The notes below the pieces were generated by a model. That model worked only from the letters and a program-made list of their open reading frames with translations, did no database searches and had not been told where the DNA came from. A DNA stretch of 64,000 nt, taken from positions 39,505-103,504 of the forward strand of contig CAMATZ010000015.1 in NCBI GenBank assembly GCA_945861275.1, in the 5' to 3' direction. Below are positions 1 to 9,686 of the stretch, piece by piece. A program made the position numbers and the translations under genes. How positions within the stretch are numbered: position 1 is the first letter of the stretch; every line of letters starts with the position of its first letter. This stretch comes from Bordetella parapertussis. GTDB taxonomy: Bacteria; Pseudomonadota; Gammaproteobacteria; Burkholderiales; SG8-41.

Positions 1-1
1 G

Positions 2-484
2 TTAGCTATCTCGAGGCCGCTCAAACTCGATCCGCGTATCGGCATCGCTGCGTCCACGCTCAAATATTTCCCGGGTATTGGGACGTTCCCAGACAATTTC
101 CAGCAGGTTGTCATCGGGATCGAAGAAATAAATGCTTTTCTGGCTTTGGTGATCGACGGCGCGATGTATGGTGACGCCTGCGTCCTCCAGGGCGAAATAG
201 GCATGCTTTAGATCATCTTCGGTCGCAACGGCGAAGGCCGTATGCTTGACGCCCAGGCCTTCCCTCATGCCGAGTCCGGCTTTTTGCCGAGGGTACGCAT
301 CGGGATTGGTGCTCGGGAAAAGATCGAGCGTGTTGCCGTATTCGCCCAGCGACAAAAACAGGCCGCCGTGTTGCGGATCCTGTTCGAGCACCTTGAATCC
401 CAGAATGTTGGTGTAAAACGCTTTGGAACGCTCAAGATCGCGAACGGTGAACAGAATATGGCCGATGCGCTGAAGTTTGATCAT
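2..484 (-). CDS. VOC (glyoxalase/dioxygenase-fold) family protein
   Basis: The 160-residue product is one vicinal-oxygen-chelate module. It opens with a beta strand carrying His9 (GHILFTVRD), has a second likely metal ligand at His81 (GVKHTAF), and closes with the typical FDPDDNLLEIVW strand with Glu129. His/His/Glu is the usual metal triad of the family. VOC proteins act as lyases, isomerases, dioxygenases or resistance proteins, and the substrate cannot be read from sequence. The ATG at 482-484 is preceded by a weak purine-rich site. The stop lies at the extreme left edge, so the gene is complete but its downstream neighbour is not visible. Length is normal for a single-module VOC protein. 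Confidence 0.85.
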   Translation of the reverse strand: MIKLQRIGHILFTVRDLERSKAFYTNILGFKVLEQDPQHGGLFLSLGEYGNTLDLFPSTNPDAYPRQKAGLGMREGLGVKHTAFAVATEDDLKHAYFALEDAGVTIHRAVDHQSQKSIYFFDPDDNLLEIVWERPNTREIFERGRSDADTRIEFERPRDS

Positions 485-602
485 CTTAGCCCCTTGGCTG
501 GTAATTTTCGGGCGACGCGATGCGGGCGAATCAAGCTAAGATTATGCTGCGCCGCTGCCTATACTAGGCGTAAAGTATACGCTCCTGTAAAGAAAGGCTC
601 CA

Positions 603-1193
603 ATGCACTGGCTTATCAAATGCCGCTCCAGGCCGGGTACTGACGCCCTGCGCATGGCGACGATCGACGCCCACCGCGATTTCCTCGATGGCTATCCTGA
701 AGTCACCTGGTATTCCGGGCCGTTGTTCAGCGACGACAACAAGAACGCCATCGGCAGCCTGCGGCTGATCGAGTTCCCCGGACGCGACGCCGCGCTCGCT
801 TATATCAATACCGATCCCTACACCAAGGCGGGCATCTTCGAGGCGATCACCGTCGAACGCTGGCGGCCGGGCCTCGATGTGCGCCAGCGCGATTATGTGC
901 GCAAGGACGGCACCATGCAGTTCGTCGTCCACTGCCACGACAAGCCTGACGGCAGCACGCGCCGGGCGCCGCTGCGCGCTGCGCAACTCGACTATCTCAA
1001 GCACCATCAGAACATCATCGTCGCGCGCGGCCCGTTGCTCGACGATGACGGGGTGAAGACCATCGGCAGCCTGCTGATCCTCGACCTTGCGGACAAGGCG
1101 CAGGCCGAGGCGTTCTGGACCGGCGAGCCGTTCAACCGCGCCGGCGTCTACGAGCGAACGACGATCGAGCGCTGGCGCTTCGGCCACGTGTGA
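603..1193 (+). CDS. Tandem YCII-domain protein (YciI-like)
   Basis: The 196-residue product contains two copies of a YCII module of about 95 residues. The first copy (about 48-90) carries IGSLRLIEFPGRDAALAYI and ends in ITVERWRPG. The second (about 142-194) carries IGSLLILDLADKAQAEAFW and ends in TIERWRFG. YCII proteins are small ferredoxin-fold proteins, usually one module long and acting as dimers, so this gene looks like an internal duplication that makes a covalent dimer. Enzymatic activity is unproven for most of the family. The ATG follows an AAAGG site by five to six bases. It is divergent from the VOC gene and convergent with the acyl-CoA dehydrogenase. Confidence 0.8.
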   Translation: MHWLIKCRSRPGTDALRMATIDAHRDFLDGYPEVTWYSGPLFSDDNKNAIGSLRLIEFPGRDAALAYINTDPYTKAGIFEAITVERWRPGLDVRQRDYVRKDGTMQFVVHCHDKPDGSTRRAPLRAAQLDYLKHHQNIIVARGPLLDDDGVKTIGSLLILDLADKAQAEAFWTGEPFNRAGVYERTTIERWRFGHV

Positions 1194-1217
1194 GCGGTGC
1201 GTGCAGCGCGGTGCTGC

Positions 1218-2336
1218 TCACGCTGCCACCAACCCCAACACATGCTCCAGCCGCTTGCGATGCAGCTTGGGCGCGCCCAGGCAGTGATACAGCGAGCGCG
1301 ACATCTTGGTGTGCAGTGTCAGTCCGTATTCGCGCGAGACGCCGATACCCGCATGAACTTCGTGCGCATAGTCGCAGGCGCGCATGTAACTTTCTGACGC
1401 CACGGACTTGGCGATATGGCAACTCGCCGCGGCATCCATGCCACTGTCGAGTTTCGATAGCGCTTCGTAGGTGGTCCAGCGCGCTGAATCGAGGTAATTG
1501 ACCAGGTGGATAAGGTGATCCTGCACGCGCGCGAAGCGGCCGATGATCTGGCCGAATTGTGTGCGATCGCGCGCGTAGTTGAGCGACATGTCAAACACGG
1601 TTTTGCAGGAACCCACCTTGTAGGCGCACAACACCGGCGTTACCGCCAGCATGGCGCGCTCCGCCGCGGGCCAGGCGTCGAGGATGACATCGCCAGCGGC
1701 CACTTTCACATTGTCGAGTAAAACTTCGCAAATGCCGCTGATGAAGCCATCGAGCGCGCGTATGGCAACACCGGCTGCCTGGGCATCGACGCGCAGCACG
1801 CTGACACCCTTACCGCCCTCGACGCGCGCAGCCACCAGCAAATCCGTAGCAAAGTTCGCGTCGTGCACAAAAACTTTCGTGCCCGTCAGCGTGTAATCGC
1901 TGCCCGCGCGTTTGGCCGTGGCGCGCACGCCATCAGCCGACCAGGCATACTGCGATTCCGTGAGCGCCAGTGCAAATACGCGCTCGCCGCTGGCGATGCG
2001 CGGCAGCCAGGCGTTTTTCAGGTCGTCACTGCCGGCTTCCATGAGGATGCGCGCGCACAGCACCGCGGACGAAAACAACGGGCCGGGGACAGGGCCGCAG
2101 CCGAGTTCTTCAAACAGCACGGCCACGTCGGTGAGGCTGTTGCCGGTGCCGCCATATTGTTCCGGTATCGCCATGCCGGCCCAGCCGAGTTCTGCCATCT
2201 GCGGCCACAGCGTAGTCATCAGCGCGGCGGGGTCGCGGTCGAGTTTGAGCAACACTTCGCGGCTGCACGAGCCGCGCACGAAGTCCCGGGCCGAGTTCTG
2301 GATGAGTTGCTGGGTGTCGTTGAGTGATAGGTCCAT
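1218..2336 (-). CDS. Acyl-CoA dehydrogenase (small subunit-like)
   Basis: This roughly 372-residue flavoprotein has the N-terminal helical, middle beta and C-terminal helical domains of the acyl-CoA dehydrogenase family. The C-terminal motif HAGIGVSREYGL matches the usual HGGxG...E region. The segment where medium-chain enzymes carry the catalytic Glu reads SLYHCLGAP here, with no acidic residue. I chose the ATG at 2334-2336 over an upstream TTG because AGGAAA lies six bases before it. It follows a second acyl-CoA dehydrogenase on the same strand. Adjacent unequal pairs of this sort can form heteromeric enzymes for bulky acyl-CoAs such as steroid side chains; that role is inference. Confidence 0.85.
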   Translation of the reverse strand: MDLSLNDTQQLIQNSARDFVRGSCSREVLLKLDRDPAALMTTLWPQMAELGWAGMAIPEQYGGTGNSLTDVAVLFEELGCGPVPGPLFSSAVLCARILMEAGSDDLKNAWLPRIASGERVFALALTESQYAWSADGVRATAKRAGSDYTLTGTKVFVHDANFATDLLVAARVEGGKGVSVLRVDAQAAGVAIRALDGFISGICEVLLDNVKVAAGDVILDAWPAAERAMLAVTPVLCAYKVGSCKTVFDMSLNYARDRTQFGQIIGRFARVQDHLIHLVNYLDSARWTTYEALSKLDSGMDAAASCHIAKSVASESYMRACDYAHEVHAGIGVSREYGLTLHTKMSRSLYHCLGAPKLHRKRLEHVLGLVAA

Positions 2337-2377
2337 GATCGTTTCCTGTCGCAAATTTACTCAAGCGTATCAAAGAG

Positions 2378-2478
2378 GCTCCCTCGCCCCGCCTGTGGGG
2401 AGAGGGTTGGGGTGAGCGGGGCTTTGATGCTTCCCACCCTCTCCCTAACCCTCTCCCGCCCTGCGGGAGAGGGGATTT
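2378..2478. repeat. C/G-rich intergenic inverted repeat (REP-like), copy A
   Basis: The gap between the two acyl-CoA dehydrogenase genes is filled by imperfect palindromes built from GGGGAGAGGGTTGGGGTGAG and its complement, followed by CCCTCTCCC blocks. Related elements sit at about 10.94, 37.27 and 49.03 kb. It lies inside what would otherwise be one transcription unit and could fold in mRNA. Confidence 0.7.
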
Positions 2479-2484
2479 GTTGGG

Positions 2485-3714
2485 TTAGCGCAGGTTCGCA
2501 GCTTTTTCGCGTTCGCGTCCGCCGATGCCGAGGCGCCGCGCCATGATTACGCGCTGAATGTCGGTAGTCGCACCGGGATGCAGCGAGGTGATCGAATCGC
2601 GCTGAAAATATTCGATGGCGCCATTCAGCGGCGCCCAGCGCTTGTCTTTGGTCAGCACTCGCGGACCTGCGATACGCACCATTTTTTCGCCCATGTCGAG
2701 GCCCGAGAGTTTGCGCCGCAGGCTGTATTGCGAGCCTTCGTACGAACGGGGCTGGTTGGCATGCGACAACCAGTGATTGCGCAGCGCGAACAGCCGCGTG
2801 ATCTCGGATTCTATGTAGAGGTTTACGATCTCCTCCCGCGCATCCGGATCGTCGGCAATGGCCCAGCCGTCCTCGCGCTTTTTGCATAGATTGATGAAAT
2901 CGTAAACCACGCGGCGGTCGGCAAGCCGCCCCATGCCGCCGTGTTCGACTTCCAGATGCGTGGTCGCCACTTTCCAGCCGTTGTTTTCTCCGCCGACGAG
3001 GTGATCCGCCGGCACCCGCACGTTGTCAAAGAACACCGCGTTCTTGACCCCGCAACCGCTGCCGCCTTCGCCGCCGGTGGCGAGCAAATCCATCGGCGTT
3101 ACAGTGATGCCCGGCAGGTTCATCGGAATCATCAGCCATGACAAATTTTTGTGGCGCTCCCCTTTGGGATCGGTGACAAGGATGGTCCACGAATAATCCG
3201 CGCCGTGTGAACTGCCGACGAACATTTTCTGGCCGTTCACCACATAGACATCGCCATCGCGTATCGCGGTGGACTTGATGCCTGCAAGGTCGGAGCCCGC
3301 GCCCGGTTCGCTCAGCAATTGCCAGGTGCGCACCTCGCCGCGGCAAATCGCCGGCAGAAAGCGGTTTTTGTGTTCTTCGGTGCCCCACACCAGTATGGTG
3401 GGCGCGCCCATGCGTCCGCCGGCGTCGTAATAGGGTGGCAGAGAAAGGCCGATGCTCGTCAATTCGTCATGCAGGATGGCTACATTCTCGGCGGAAAGAT
3501 CGCCGCCGCCGTACTGCTTGGGCATCGACGGATAGAGCCAGCCCTGCGCGCCCAGCGCGCGCCCGAGATCGCGCCGCAACTGATACTGCTCGAACGACAT
3601 GTCGCACGGGTCCGCCATATGCTCGATATGAGGCGACACATTTTTTTCCAGAAATGCGTGTACTTCTTTGCGAAATGCGTTTTGTTCGGGTGAGTCTTCA
3701 ATCGCAAAATTCAT
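2485..3714 (-). CDS. Acyl-CoA dehydrogenase (large subunit-like)
   Basis: This 409-residue acyl-CoA dehydrogenase has the FAD-binding middle domain motifs WQLLSEPGAGSDLAGI (about 130-146) and NGQKMFVGSSHGADY, and an Arg-rich C-terminus. The AGGAG site eight bases upstream supports the ATG at 3712-3714. The segment aligned with the medium-chain catalytic Glu reads TSLHPGATTDIQ, so the usual Glu is absent there. If the protein is active, the base may lie elsewhere, as in the isovaleryl and long-chain groups. It is first in a two-gene unit with the 1218-2336 gene. Neighbouring Bug and Gfo/Idh genes point to catabolism of an organic acid, but the substrate is not readable. Confidence 0.87.
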   Translation of the reverse strand: MNFAIEDSPEQNAFRKEVHAFLEKNVSPHIEHMADPCDMSFEQYQLRRDLGRALGAQGWLYPSMPKQYGGGDLSAENVAILHDELTSIGLSLPPYYDAGGRMGAPTILVWGTEEHKNRFLPAICRGEVRTWQLLSEPGAGSDLAGIKSTAIRDGDVYVVNGQKMFVGSSHGADYSWTILVTDPKGERHKNLSWLMIPMNLPGITVTPMDLLATGGEGGSGCGVKNAVFFDNVRVPADHLVGGENNGWKVATTHLEVEHGGMGRLADRRVVYDFINLCKKREDGWAIADDPDAREEIVNLYIESEITRLFALRNHWLSHANQPRSYEGSQYSLRRKLSGLDMGEKMVRIAGPRVLTKDKRWAPLNGAIEYFQRDSITSLHPGATTDIQRVIMARRLGIGGREREKAANLR

Positions 3715-3743
3715 GGCTTCAGCTCCTGGTAATAGTAGGTCGC

Positions 3744-4721
3744 TTACTCGGTCGGTATTTTGGCGTCGCGTATCACGTTGGCGAAGCGCTCGTGTTCGCT
3801 TTTCCAGAATTTGGTGAATTCTTCCGGCGATTTGCTGGTGACGATGCTCACCCCGCTTTCGGCCATGCGTTTCATCACCTCCGCATGCCGCATGGTTTCG
3901 TGTGCAACGTCAAACAAACGTTTAATCACCGCTGCAGATGTGCCTTTGGGCAGGTAGATGCCTTGCCATGAGCCGACCACCATGTTCAGGCCCTGTTCGC
4001 GCATGGTCGGCACCTCGGGCAGAGCAGGGATGCGCTCCGGCGAAACCGCCGCCAGCATACGCACGCGCCCGCTTTTGGCATACGTCACCGCTGACGAAAA
4101 CGTGACGAACATCGCCTGCACTTCGTTGCCCAACAGACCGATCATCGCCGGTCCCGCGCCGCCTTTGTAGTTGATCTGTTGCGCGTTGGTGCCGGTGGAC
4201 ATCATGAACATCAGCATTTCCAGATTGTTGGCGCTGCTGGGCGCCGGTGAGCCGTAATTAAGCTTGCCGGGATTGGCTTTCAGGTACGCGATGAATTCCT
4301 TGACGCTTTTGACCGGCAGGGTGGGGTGAACCACCAGGCAGCCCGAGACATCCACCACCTGCGTAACCGCTATGAGATCCGTCAGCGGTTTGACCGGAAA
4401 CTTGGTGAAAATATTGGCGTTGATCGCCATGGTGCCCACGTTGCCGAGCAGAAAGGTGTAGCCATCGGGGTTGGCCCTGGCCGCGACTTCAACGCCGATG
4501 TTGCCGGCGGCACCGGAGCGGTTATCGACAACCACTTGTTGTTTTAGCAATTCTGTCAGGCGCGGCTGCAAAATGCGTCCGACAAAATCGGATGCGCCGC
4601 CGGGTGCGAAAGGAACCACCATGCGCAGGGTGCGGCTGGGGTAGTCCTGCGCGCTTGCCGCGGCGCTGAGCATTACTCCGGCAGTGATCATAAGTATTTG
4701 TTTTTTAATAAAATTTTTCAT
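3744..4721 (-). CDS. Bug/TctC family tripartite tricarboxylate transporter solute-binding protein
   Basis: The 325-residue secreted protein has a Sec signal peptide with likely cleavage after ASA at about residue 24. The Bug signatures follow: VPFAPGGASD, VVDNRSGAAGNIG and AARANPDGYTFL. These proteins capture carboxylates or similar ligands in the periplasm, and the ligand differs from protein to protein. No TctA/TctB membrane genes are adjacent, so it is an orphan receptor, as is common in Burkholderiales. An AGGA site eight bases upstream supports the ATG at 4719-4721. The first codons contain one copy of the AT-rich dispersed motif (4688-4707). It lies 29 bases upstream of the acyl-CoA dehydrogenase pair and may be co-transcribed. 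Confidence 0.92.
   Translation of the reverse strand: MKNFIKKQILMITAGVMLSAAASAQDYPSRTLRMVVPFAPGGASDFVGRILQPRLTELLKQQVVVDNRSGAAGNIGVEVAARANPDGYTFLLGNVGTMAINANIFTKFPVKPLTDLIAVTQVVDVSGCLVVHPTLPVKSVKEFIAYLKANPGKLNYGSPAPSSANNLEMLMFMMSTGTNAQQINYKGGAGPAMIGLLGNEVQAMFVTFSSAVTYAKSGRVRMLAAVSPERIPALPEVPTMREQGLNMVVGSWQGIYLPKGTSAAVIKRLFDVAHETMRHAEVMKRMAESGVSIVTSKSPEEFTKFWKSEHERFANVIRDAKIPTE
4688..4707 (-). repeat. AT-rich dispersed motif, copy 1
   Basis: On the minus strand this reads TAAAAAACAAATACTTATGA, a match to the window consensus TAAAAACAAATACTTRCAT with one extra A. It lies inside the signal-peptide codons of the Bug gene. Confidence 0.6.
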
Positions 4722-4768
4722 GCTTGTCTTCCTCGTAGACTAATTGTATGGCGCTTTTCAAAACACGT

Positions 4769-5884
4769 TCAGGCCTTCATCTTCTCATCTTCCGGCGTGA
4801 TCGGCAGCTTCACCGGCCGCTTCAAGCGTGCGGAAAGGTCAATTGCTTTGGTCAGCATCAGGCGATTATGGCCTTCGCGCGCGGTCGCGTGTTGTGTCGT
4901 GACGCCGAGCGAGACGCGATTGAGCCACGAGTTGGTTTCCTCGCGCATCGGGCCGCGCAATTCGCCCAGCGCCATGTCCCCCACCGGGTAACTGGTCAGG
5001 AAATCAACATGACGGCGTTTGTCCGGCGCGTAACCTTCGGCTTGAATCACGTTGGTGGCAAGCACCATGTCGCGGTGTGTATCGTCGATGGTGAGCACGC
5101 CTTCGGTACCCACCGCGCCGACTTCCAGAGAATACACCGCGCCAGGCCATACTTCCGGCAACGCCCATGAAATCACGCCGTGGTAAATCGCGCCATCGTC
5201 AAAGCTGATGGTGTAGCCGGTGCCGTCAACACCCTGCCACGTCGGGCCGAGCGCCTTGTTCACCGAACGCGCGTAGACCTCGACCGGTTTCTTGGCTTCC
5301 ATCAGCCACATCACAATGTCCAGTGCATGGGTGCCGGAAATTACCATTGGCGTCACTTCGGCGCGATTGTCACTGCGCTTGTAATTGTCGATGGCCACCA
5401 GCCGGTTCATGAACGCGCGCGATGTCACCATGGTCACTTCGCCGAGCGCGCCGGACTGCACTTTTTCCTTGGCTACCAGCCAGCGGCGGCGAAAGCGCTG
5501 GGTGTAGCCGATCACCGCATCGACGCCGGATTTTTCGATGGCGGCGAGGGTTTGCTGCGATTCGGCAAGGTCAGTGGCCAGTGGTTTTTCGATCAGCAGC
5601 GGCAGCTTGCGCTCGGCGGCGAAAATCACTGGATCGACGTGCAGATGCTCGTCGGTGCAGACGATGACCGCATTTACTTCAGGCCGCGACAGCAGATCGC
5701 GGTAACTGGTCGTCACGAAATCCGCGTTGCACTTTTCGCGCACGATTTCGCCGCGCTCGGGGTTTTTTTCCGCGATGCCGATCCAGCCGACTGACGGATG
5801 GCGCGCGGCGAGCTCGCCGCGAATCAGACCGACGCGGCCTGCACCGATGATTGCGAGGCCGATTTTTTTGGGGTTTTTAATCAT
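4769..5884 (-). CDS. Gfo/Idh/MocA family NAD(P)-dependent oxidoreductase
   Basis: The 371-residue enzyme begins with a Rossmann dinucleotide site (IGLAIIGAGRVGLIRGEL) and carries the family EKP motif at residues 99-101. The C-terminal half is the usual beta-sheet substrate and oligomerisation domain. Members oxidise or reduce sugars, inositols and related polyols. I set the start at the ATG at 5882-5884. The longer reading frame upstream runs through an intergenic inverted repeat and encodes the artefact FFAPLRLCGEVF. A paralogue lies directly upstream on the same strand, so the pair may act on successive steps of one pathway. The specific substrate is unknown. Confidence 0.88.
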   Translation of the reverse strand: MIKNPKKIGLAIIGAGRVGLIRGELAARHPSVGWIGIAEKNPERGEIVREKCNADFVTTSYRDLLSRPEVNAVIVCTDEHLHVDPVIFAAERKLPLLIEKPLATDLAESQQTLAAIEKSGVDAVIGYTQRFRRRWLVAKEKVQSGALGEVTMVTSRAFMNRLVAIDNYKRSDNRAEVTPMVISGTHALDIVMWLMEAKKPVEVYARSVNKALGPTWQGVDGTGYTISFDDGAIYHGVISWALPEVWPGAVYSLEVGAVGTEGVLTIDDTHRDMVLATNVIQAEGYAPDKRRHVDFLTSYPVGDMALGELRGPMREETNSWLNRVSLGVTTQHATAREGHNRLMLTKAIDLSARLKRPVKLPITPEDEKMKA

Positions 5885-5907
5885 CCTAAATTCCAGGTCA
5901 AGGTCAA

Positions 5908-6019
5908 AAACTTCACCGCAAAGACGCAAAGGCGCAAAGAACTGCCGCAAAGGAAACCGCTTTTTGTCTTGAACTTCTTTGCGTTTCCTTTGCGCCTTTG
6001 CGTCTTTGCGGTTGCGTTT
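5908..6019. repeat. Inverted repeat built from GCAAAGRCGCAAAG units
   Basis: The left arm near 5912-5950 reads ACCGCAAAGACGCAAAGGC and continues with AAGAACT. The right arm near 5976-6018 reads CTTTGCGCCTTTGCGTCTT and ends TGCGG. The arms can pair into a long hairpin between two same-strand oxidoreductase genes. Such units are dispersed in many proteobacterial genomes. The right arm lies 14 to 20 bases beyond the end of the upstream paralogue. Confidence 0.75.
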
Positions 6020-6032
6020 TGGGGTATCTTAT

Positions 6033-7100
6033 TTAACGCACTGCCGCCACGCCCACCCGCGATTCCGGCAGTGGCAGGCTCACTGGCTCGTGACGCTCCG
6101 CAGACAGATCCGCGGCGATATACACTTCCATCACATCCCGCGCTTCTTCGCCGGTGACCAGCACCGGCCGGTCGCAGGCTACTGCTTCAACGAAATGCAC
6201 GGTTTCAGCCGCCATCGGGCCGGCGTAGGTGTGCTCGACGGACTCACCGGGCATGGTGGACATGGGATGCACGATACCCGATTTCATGGTCGTCAATTGC
6301 GTGTCGCGATGGGTGTCGTCGATGATCAGCGCGCCTTCGGTGCCGATCATTTCGATCCACGTCATCGAAAAATTGGGATACGCGGGCGGCAGGCTCCAGC
6401 CCGCGCACACCACGCAGGACACGCCATTGTCGAAAGTCACCGTAATGTATTGCGTGTCGGGTATGTCGGCGCCGGTGGATTCGCGCATCGCGCCGTAGTT
6501 CACCGTCGAATACACGCGCACCGGTTTCGCGGGTTGCAAACACCACATCACAAAATCGAGATCGTGTGTCGCCTCCATCGCGGCAGGGGAGAGTTTGGAG
6601 CGCCCGGTGATTTTTTTGCCGAGGCCGCGGCCGATGTGACGGCTGACCAGCGCGCTTACCGGTTTGCCCAGCGTACCGTTGCGCAAGGCTTGTTTGACAT
6701 AGGCGAATTTCGGGTTGAAGCGCTGCGAATAACCAATGCTGAATTTCAGCTTATTCCTTTTGGCGAGATGATTCAGGTCATCCGCTTCGTGCAGTTCCAG
6801 GGCTATCGGTTTTTCCAAAAACACATGCTTGCCGGCAAGCAGCGATTCCCGTGCCATCGGATAGTGCAGCGCTTCGGGCGTGGCGGAGATGAACACCGCA
6901 TCGACGTCGTCGCGTTTGAGGACTTCCTTGTAGTCAGCGGTTGCGGTTTTGGCGTTGACTTTGGCGGCGATCTCGGCCAGGCGTTCAGGCCGTGTTTCAA
7001 CCACGTGTAAATCCTTGACCAGCGGATTCATGGCACAGGTTTCCGCGCGTATGCCGCCGCACCAGCCGGTGCCGATGACGGCTACATTGATTTGTTTCAC
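6033..7100 (-). CDS. Gfo/Idh/MocA family NAD(P)-dependent oxidoreductase
   Basis: The 355-residue protein has the N-terminal Rossmann site NVAVIGTGWCGGIRAE and the EKP motif at residues 96-98 (HVFLEKPIAL). A second-domain segment (AAMEATHDLDFVMW) matches the family's substrate-site His/Asp region. It is a paralogue of the 4769-5884 gene, and the two are separated by a long inverted repeat. Both probably oxidise a polyol or sugar derivative with NAD(P), which is known for the family; the substrate here is not evident. The ATG at 7098-7100 follows an AAGGAAA-type site. It is divergent from glycerol kinase, leaving an 88-base gap for two promoters. Confidence 0.88.
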   Translation of the reverse strand: MKQINVAVIGTGWCGGIRAETCAMNPLVKDLHVVETRPERLAEIAAKVNAKTATADYKEVLKRDDVDAVFISATPEALHYPMARESLLAGKHVFLEKPIALELHEADDLNHLAKRNKLKFSIGYSQRFNPKFAYVKQALRNGTLGKPVSALVSRHIGRGLGKKITGRSKLSPAAMEATHDLDFVMWCLQPAKPVRVYSTVNYGAMRESTGADIPDTQYITVTFDNGVSCVVCAGWSLPPAYPNFSMTWIEMIGTEGALIIDDTHRDTQLTTMKSGIVHPMSTMPGESVEHTYAGPMAAETVHFVEAVACDRPVLVTGEEARDVMEVYIAADLSAERHEPVSLPLPESRVGVAAVR

Positions 7101-7188
7101 TAATTTTCCTTGAGGATGAACAGGCGGGTGCAGCTTTTGCAGGCGCGTATTCTAGCTTAAAATGGTTTTCGTTTTTCTTCCAACACAC

Positions 7189-8667
<1,479 letters not shown>

Positions 8668-8728
8668 CCTTGCTGCCTTACACCGCCGTGGCTTACACTA
8701 AGCCGTTGTAAAAATATTAAAAACCATT

Positions 8729-8747
8729 TAAAAACAAATACTTGCAT
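8729..8747 (+). repeat. AT-rich dispersed motif, copy 2
   Basis: The sequence TAAAAACAAATACTTGCAT ends on the first two bases of the start codon of the next gene, where a Shine-Dalgarno site would normally lie. It is identical over 19 bases to the copy at 24470. Confidence 0.65.
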
Positions 8748-9684
8748 GAAAAAACCATTCATGGTAGGACAAGTCGGACTGGGCATCATGGGTGGCTCGT
8801 TCGCCAAACATTTACTCGCTGCAAAGTTCGGTGTGATCGGTTTTGATCCCGATAAAAAAGCGCGTGTGGCGCATCACACGCGCGGTGGCGACTGCGCTGC
8901 GTCGGGTGCGGATGTGGCGCGCCAGTGCCATGTGCTTATCACCTCGCTGCCGAGTATCAAGGCGTGTGAAGCCGCGTTCTTTGGCAAGGAGGGCATTGCC
9001 GCTGGCGCGCGCAAAGGATGTGTCGTGATCGAAGCCAGCACCATGCCGCTGGAAGTGAAGCACGATCTACGCGCGCGTTGCGCAACAAACGGCATCACGC
9101 TTCTCGATTGTCCGATCAGCGGCACCGGCGCGCAGGCAGCAGCGAAAGATATTTCGGTTTACGCCAGCGGTGACGCCAATGCGGTCAGGCGTTGCGATGC
9201 AGTGTTCAAGGGTTTTGCGCGCAGCATGCATTATTGCGGTGAATTCGGTAATGGTTCCAAGCTTAAATTCATTGCCAATCTGTTGGTGACAATACACAAC
9301 GTATCCACGGCCGAGGCGATGGTCATGGGACTTAAATCCGGGCTGGATTTGAATCTGCTGTATAAGGTGATCAAGGATGGTGCGGGCACCTCGCGCATGT
9401 TTGAGGTGCGCGGCCCGATGATGATTAGAGGCGATTACCGTGCCGCAACCATGAAAGTCGATGTTTATCAAAAGGATATTGATATCATAGGCGCTTTTGC
9501 TGCCCGCCTGAATATTCCGGTGCCGCTGTTCGAGGCGAGCAAGGCGTATTATTCGTCTGCGCTGTCGCAGGGGTTTGCAAAAGAAGATACTGCCGCGGTG
9601 TGTGCGGTACTGGAGCAGATGGCGGGTAACCCGCGTGGAACCGCACGCAGCAATAAATCAACCAACCAACGGAAAGCAAAGTAA
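8746..9684 (+). CDS. NAD(P)-dependent beta-hydroxyacid dehydrogenase (3-hydroxyisobutyrate dehydrogenase family)
   Basis: The 312-residue enzyme shows the family plan. There is a Rossmann site GLGIMGGSF at 11-19, the substrate-binding strand DCPISGTGAQAA at 121-132, and the helix GNGSKLKFIANLL, where Lys174 is the catalytic lysine and Asn178 its partner. Members oxidise 3-hydroxyisobutyrate, tartronate semialdehyde, 6-phosphogluconate or similar acids; the exact substrate is open. The start ATG has no purine-rich ribosome site. Instead the bases before it are a copy of the AT-rich dispersed motif, which is unusual. The LVIVD-repeat gene follows after two bases, which suggests one transcript. 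Confidence 0.88.
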   Translation: MKKPFMVGQVGLGIMGGSFAKHLLAAKFGVIGFDPDKKARVAHHTRGGDCAASGADVARQCHVLITSLPSIKACEAAFFGKEGIAAGARKGCVVIEASTMPLEVKHDLRARCATNGITLLDCPISGTGAQAAAKDISVYASGDANAVRRCDAVFKGFARSMHYCGEFGNGSKLKFIANLLVTIHNVSTAEAMVMGLKSGLDLNLLYKVIKDGAGTSRMFEVRGPMMIRGDYRAATMKVDVYQKDIDIIGAFAARLNIPVPLFEASKAYYSSALSQGFAKEDTAAVCAVLEQMAGNPRGTARSNKSTNQRKAK

Positions 9685-9686
9685 TC

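Noticed and set aside
4688..4693. Internal ATG at 4689-4691 as start of the Bug gene
   Set aside because: The upstream ATG at 4719-4721 has AGGA at a suitable distance and gives a complete signal peptide.
5979..7010. A 343-codon plus-strand open frame opposite the Gfo/Idh/MocA gene
   Set aside because: It is antisense to a gene with clear Rossmann and EKP motifs, and its product is Arg/His/Gly-rich with no family match. It is a shadow of codon bias.
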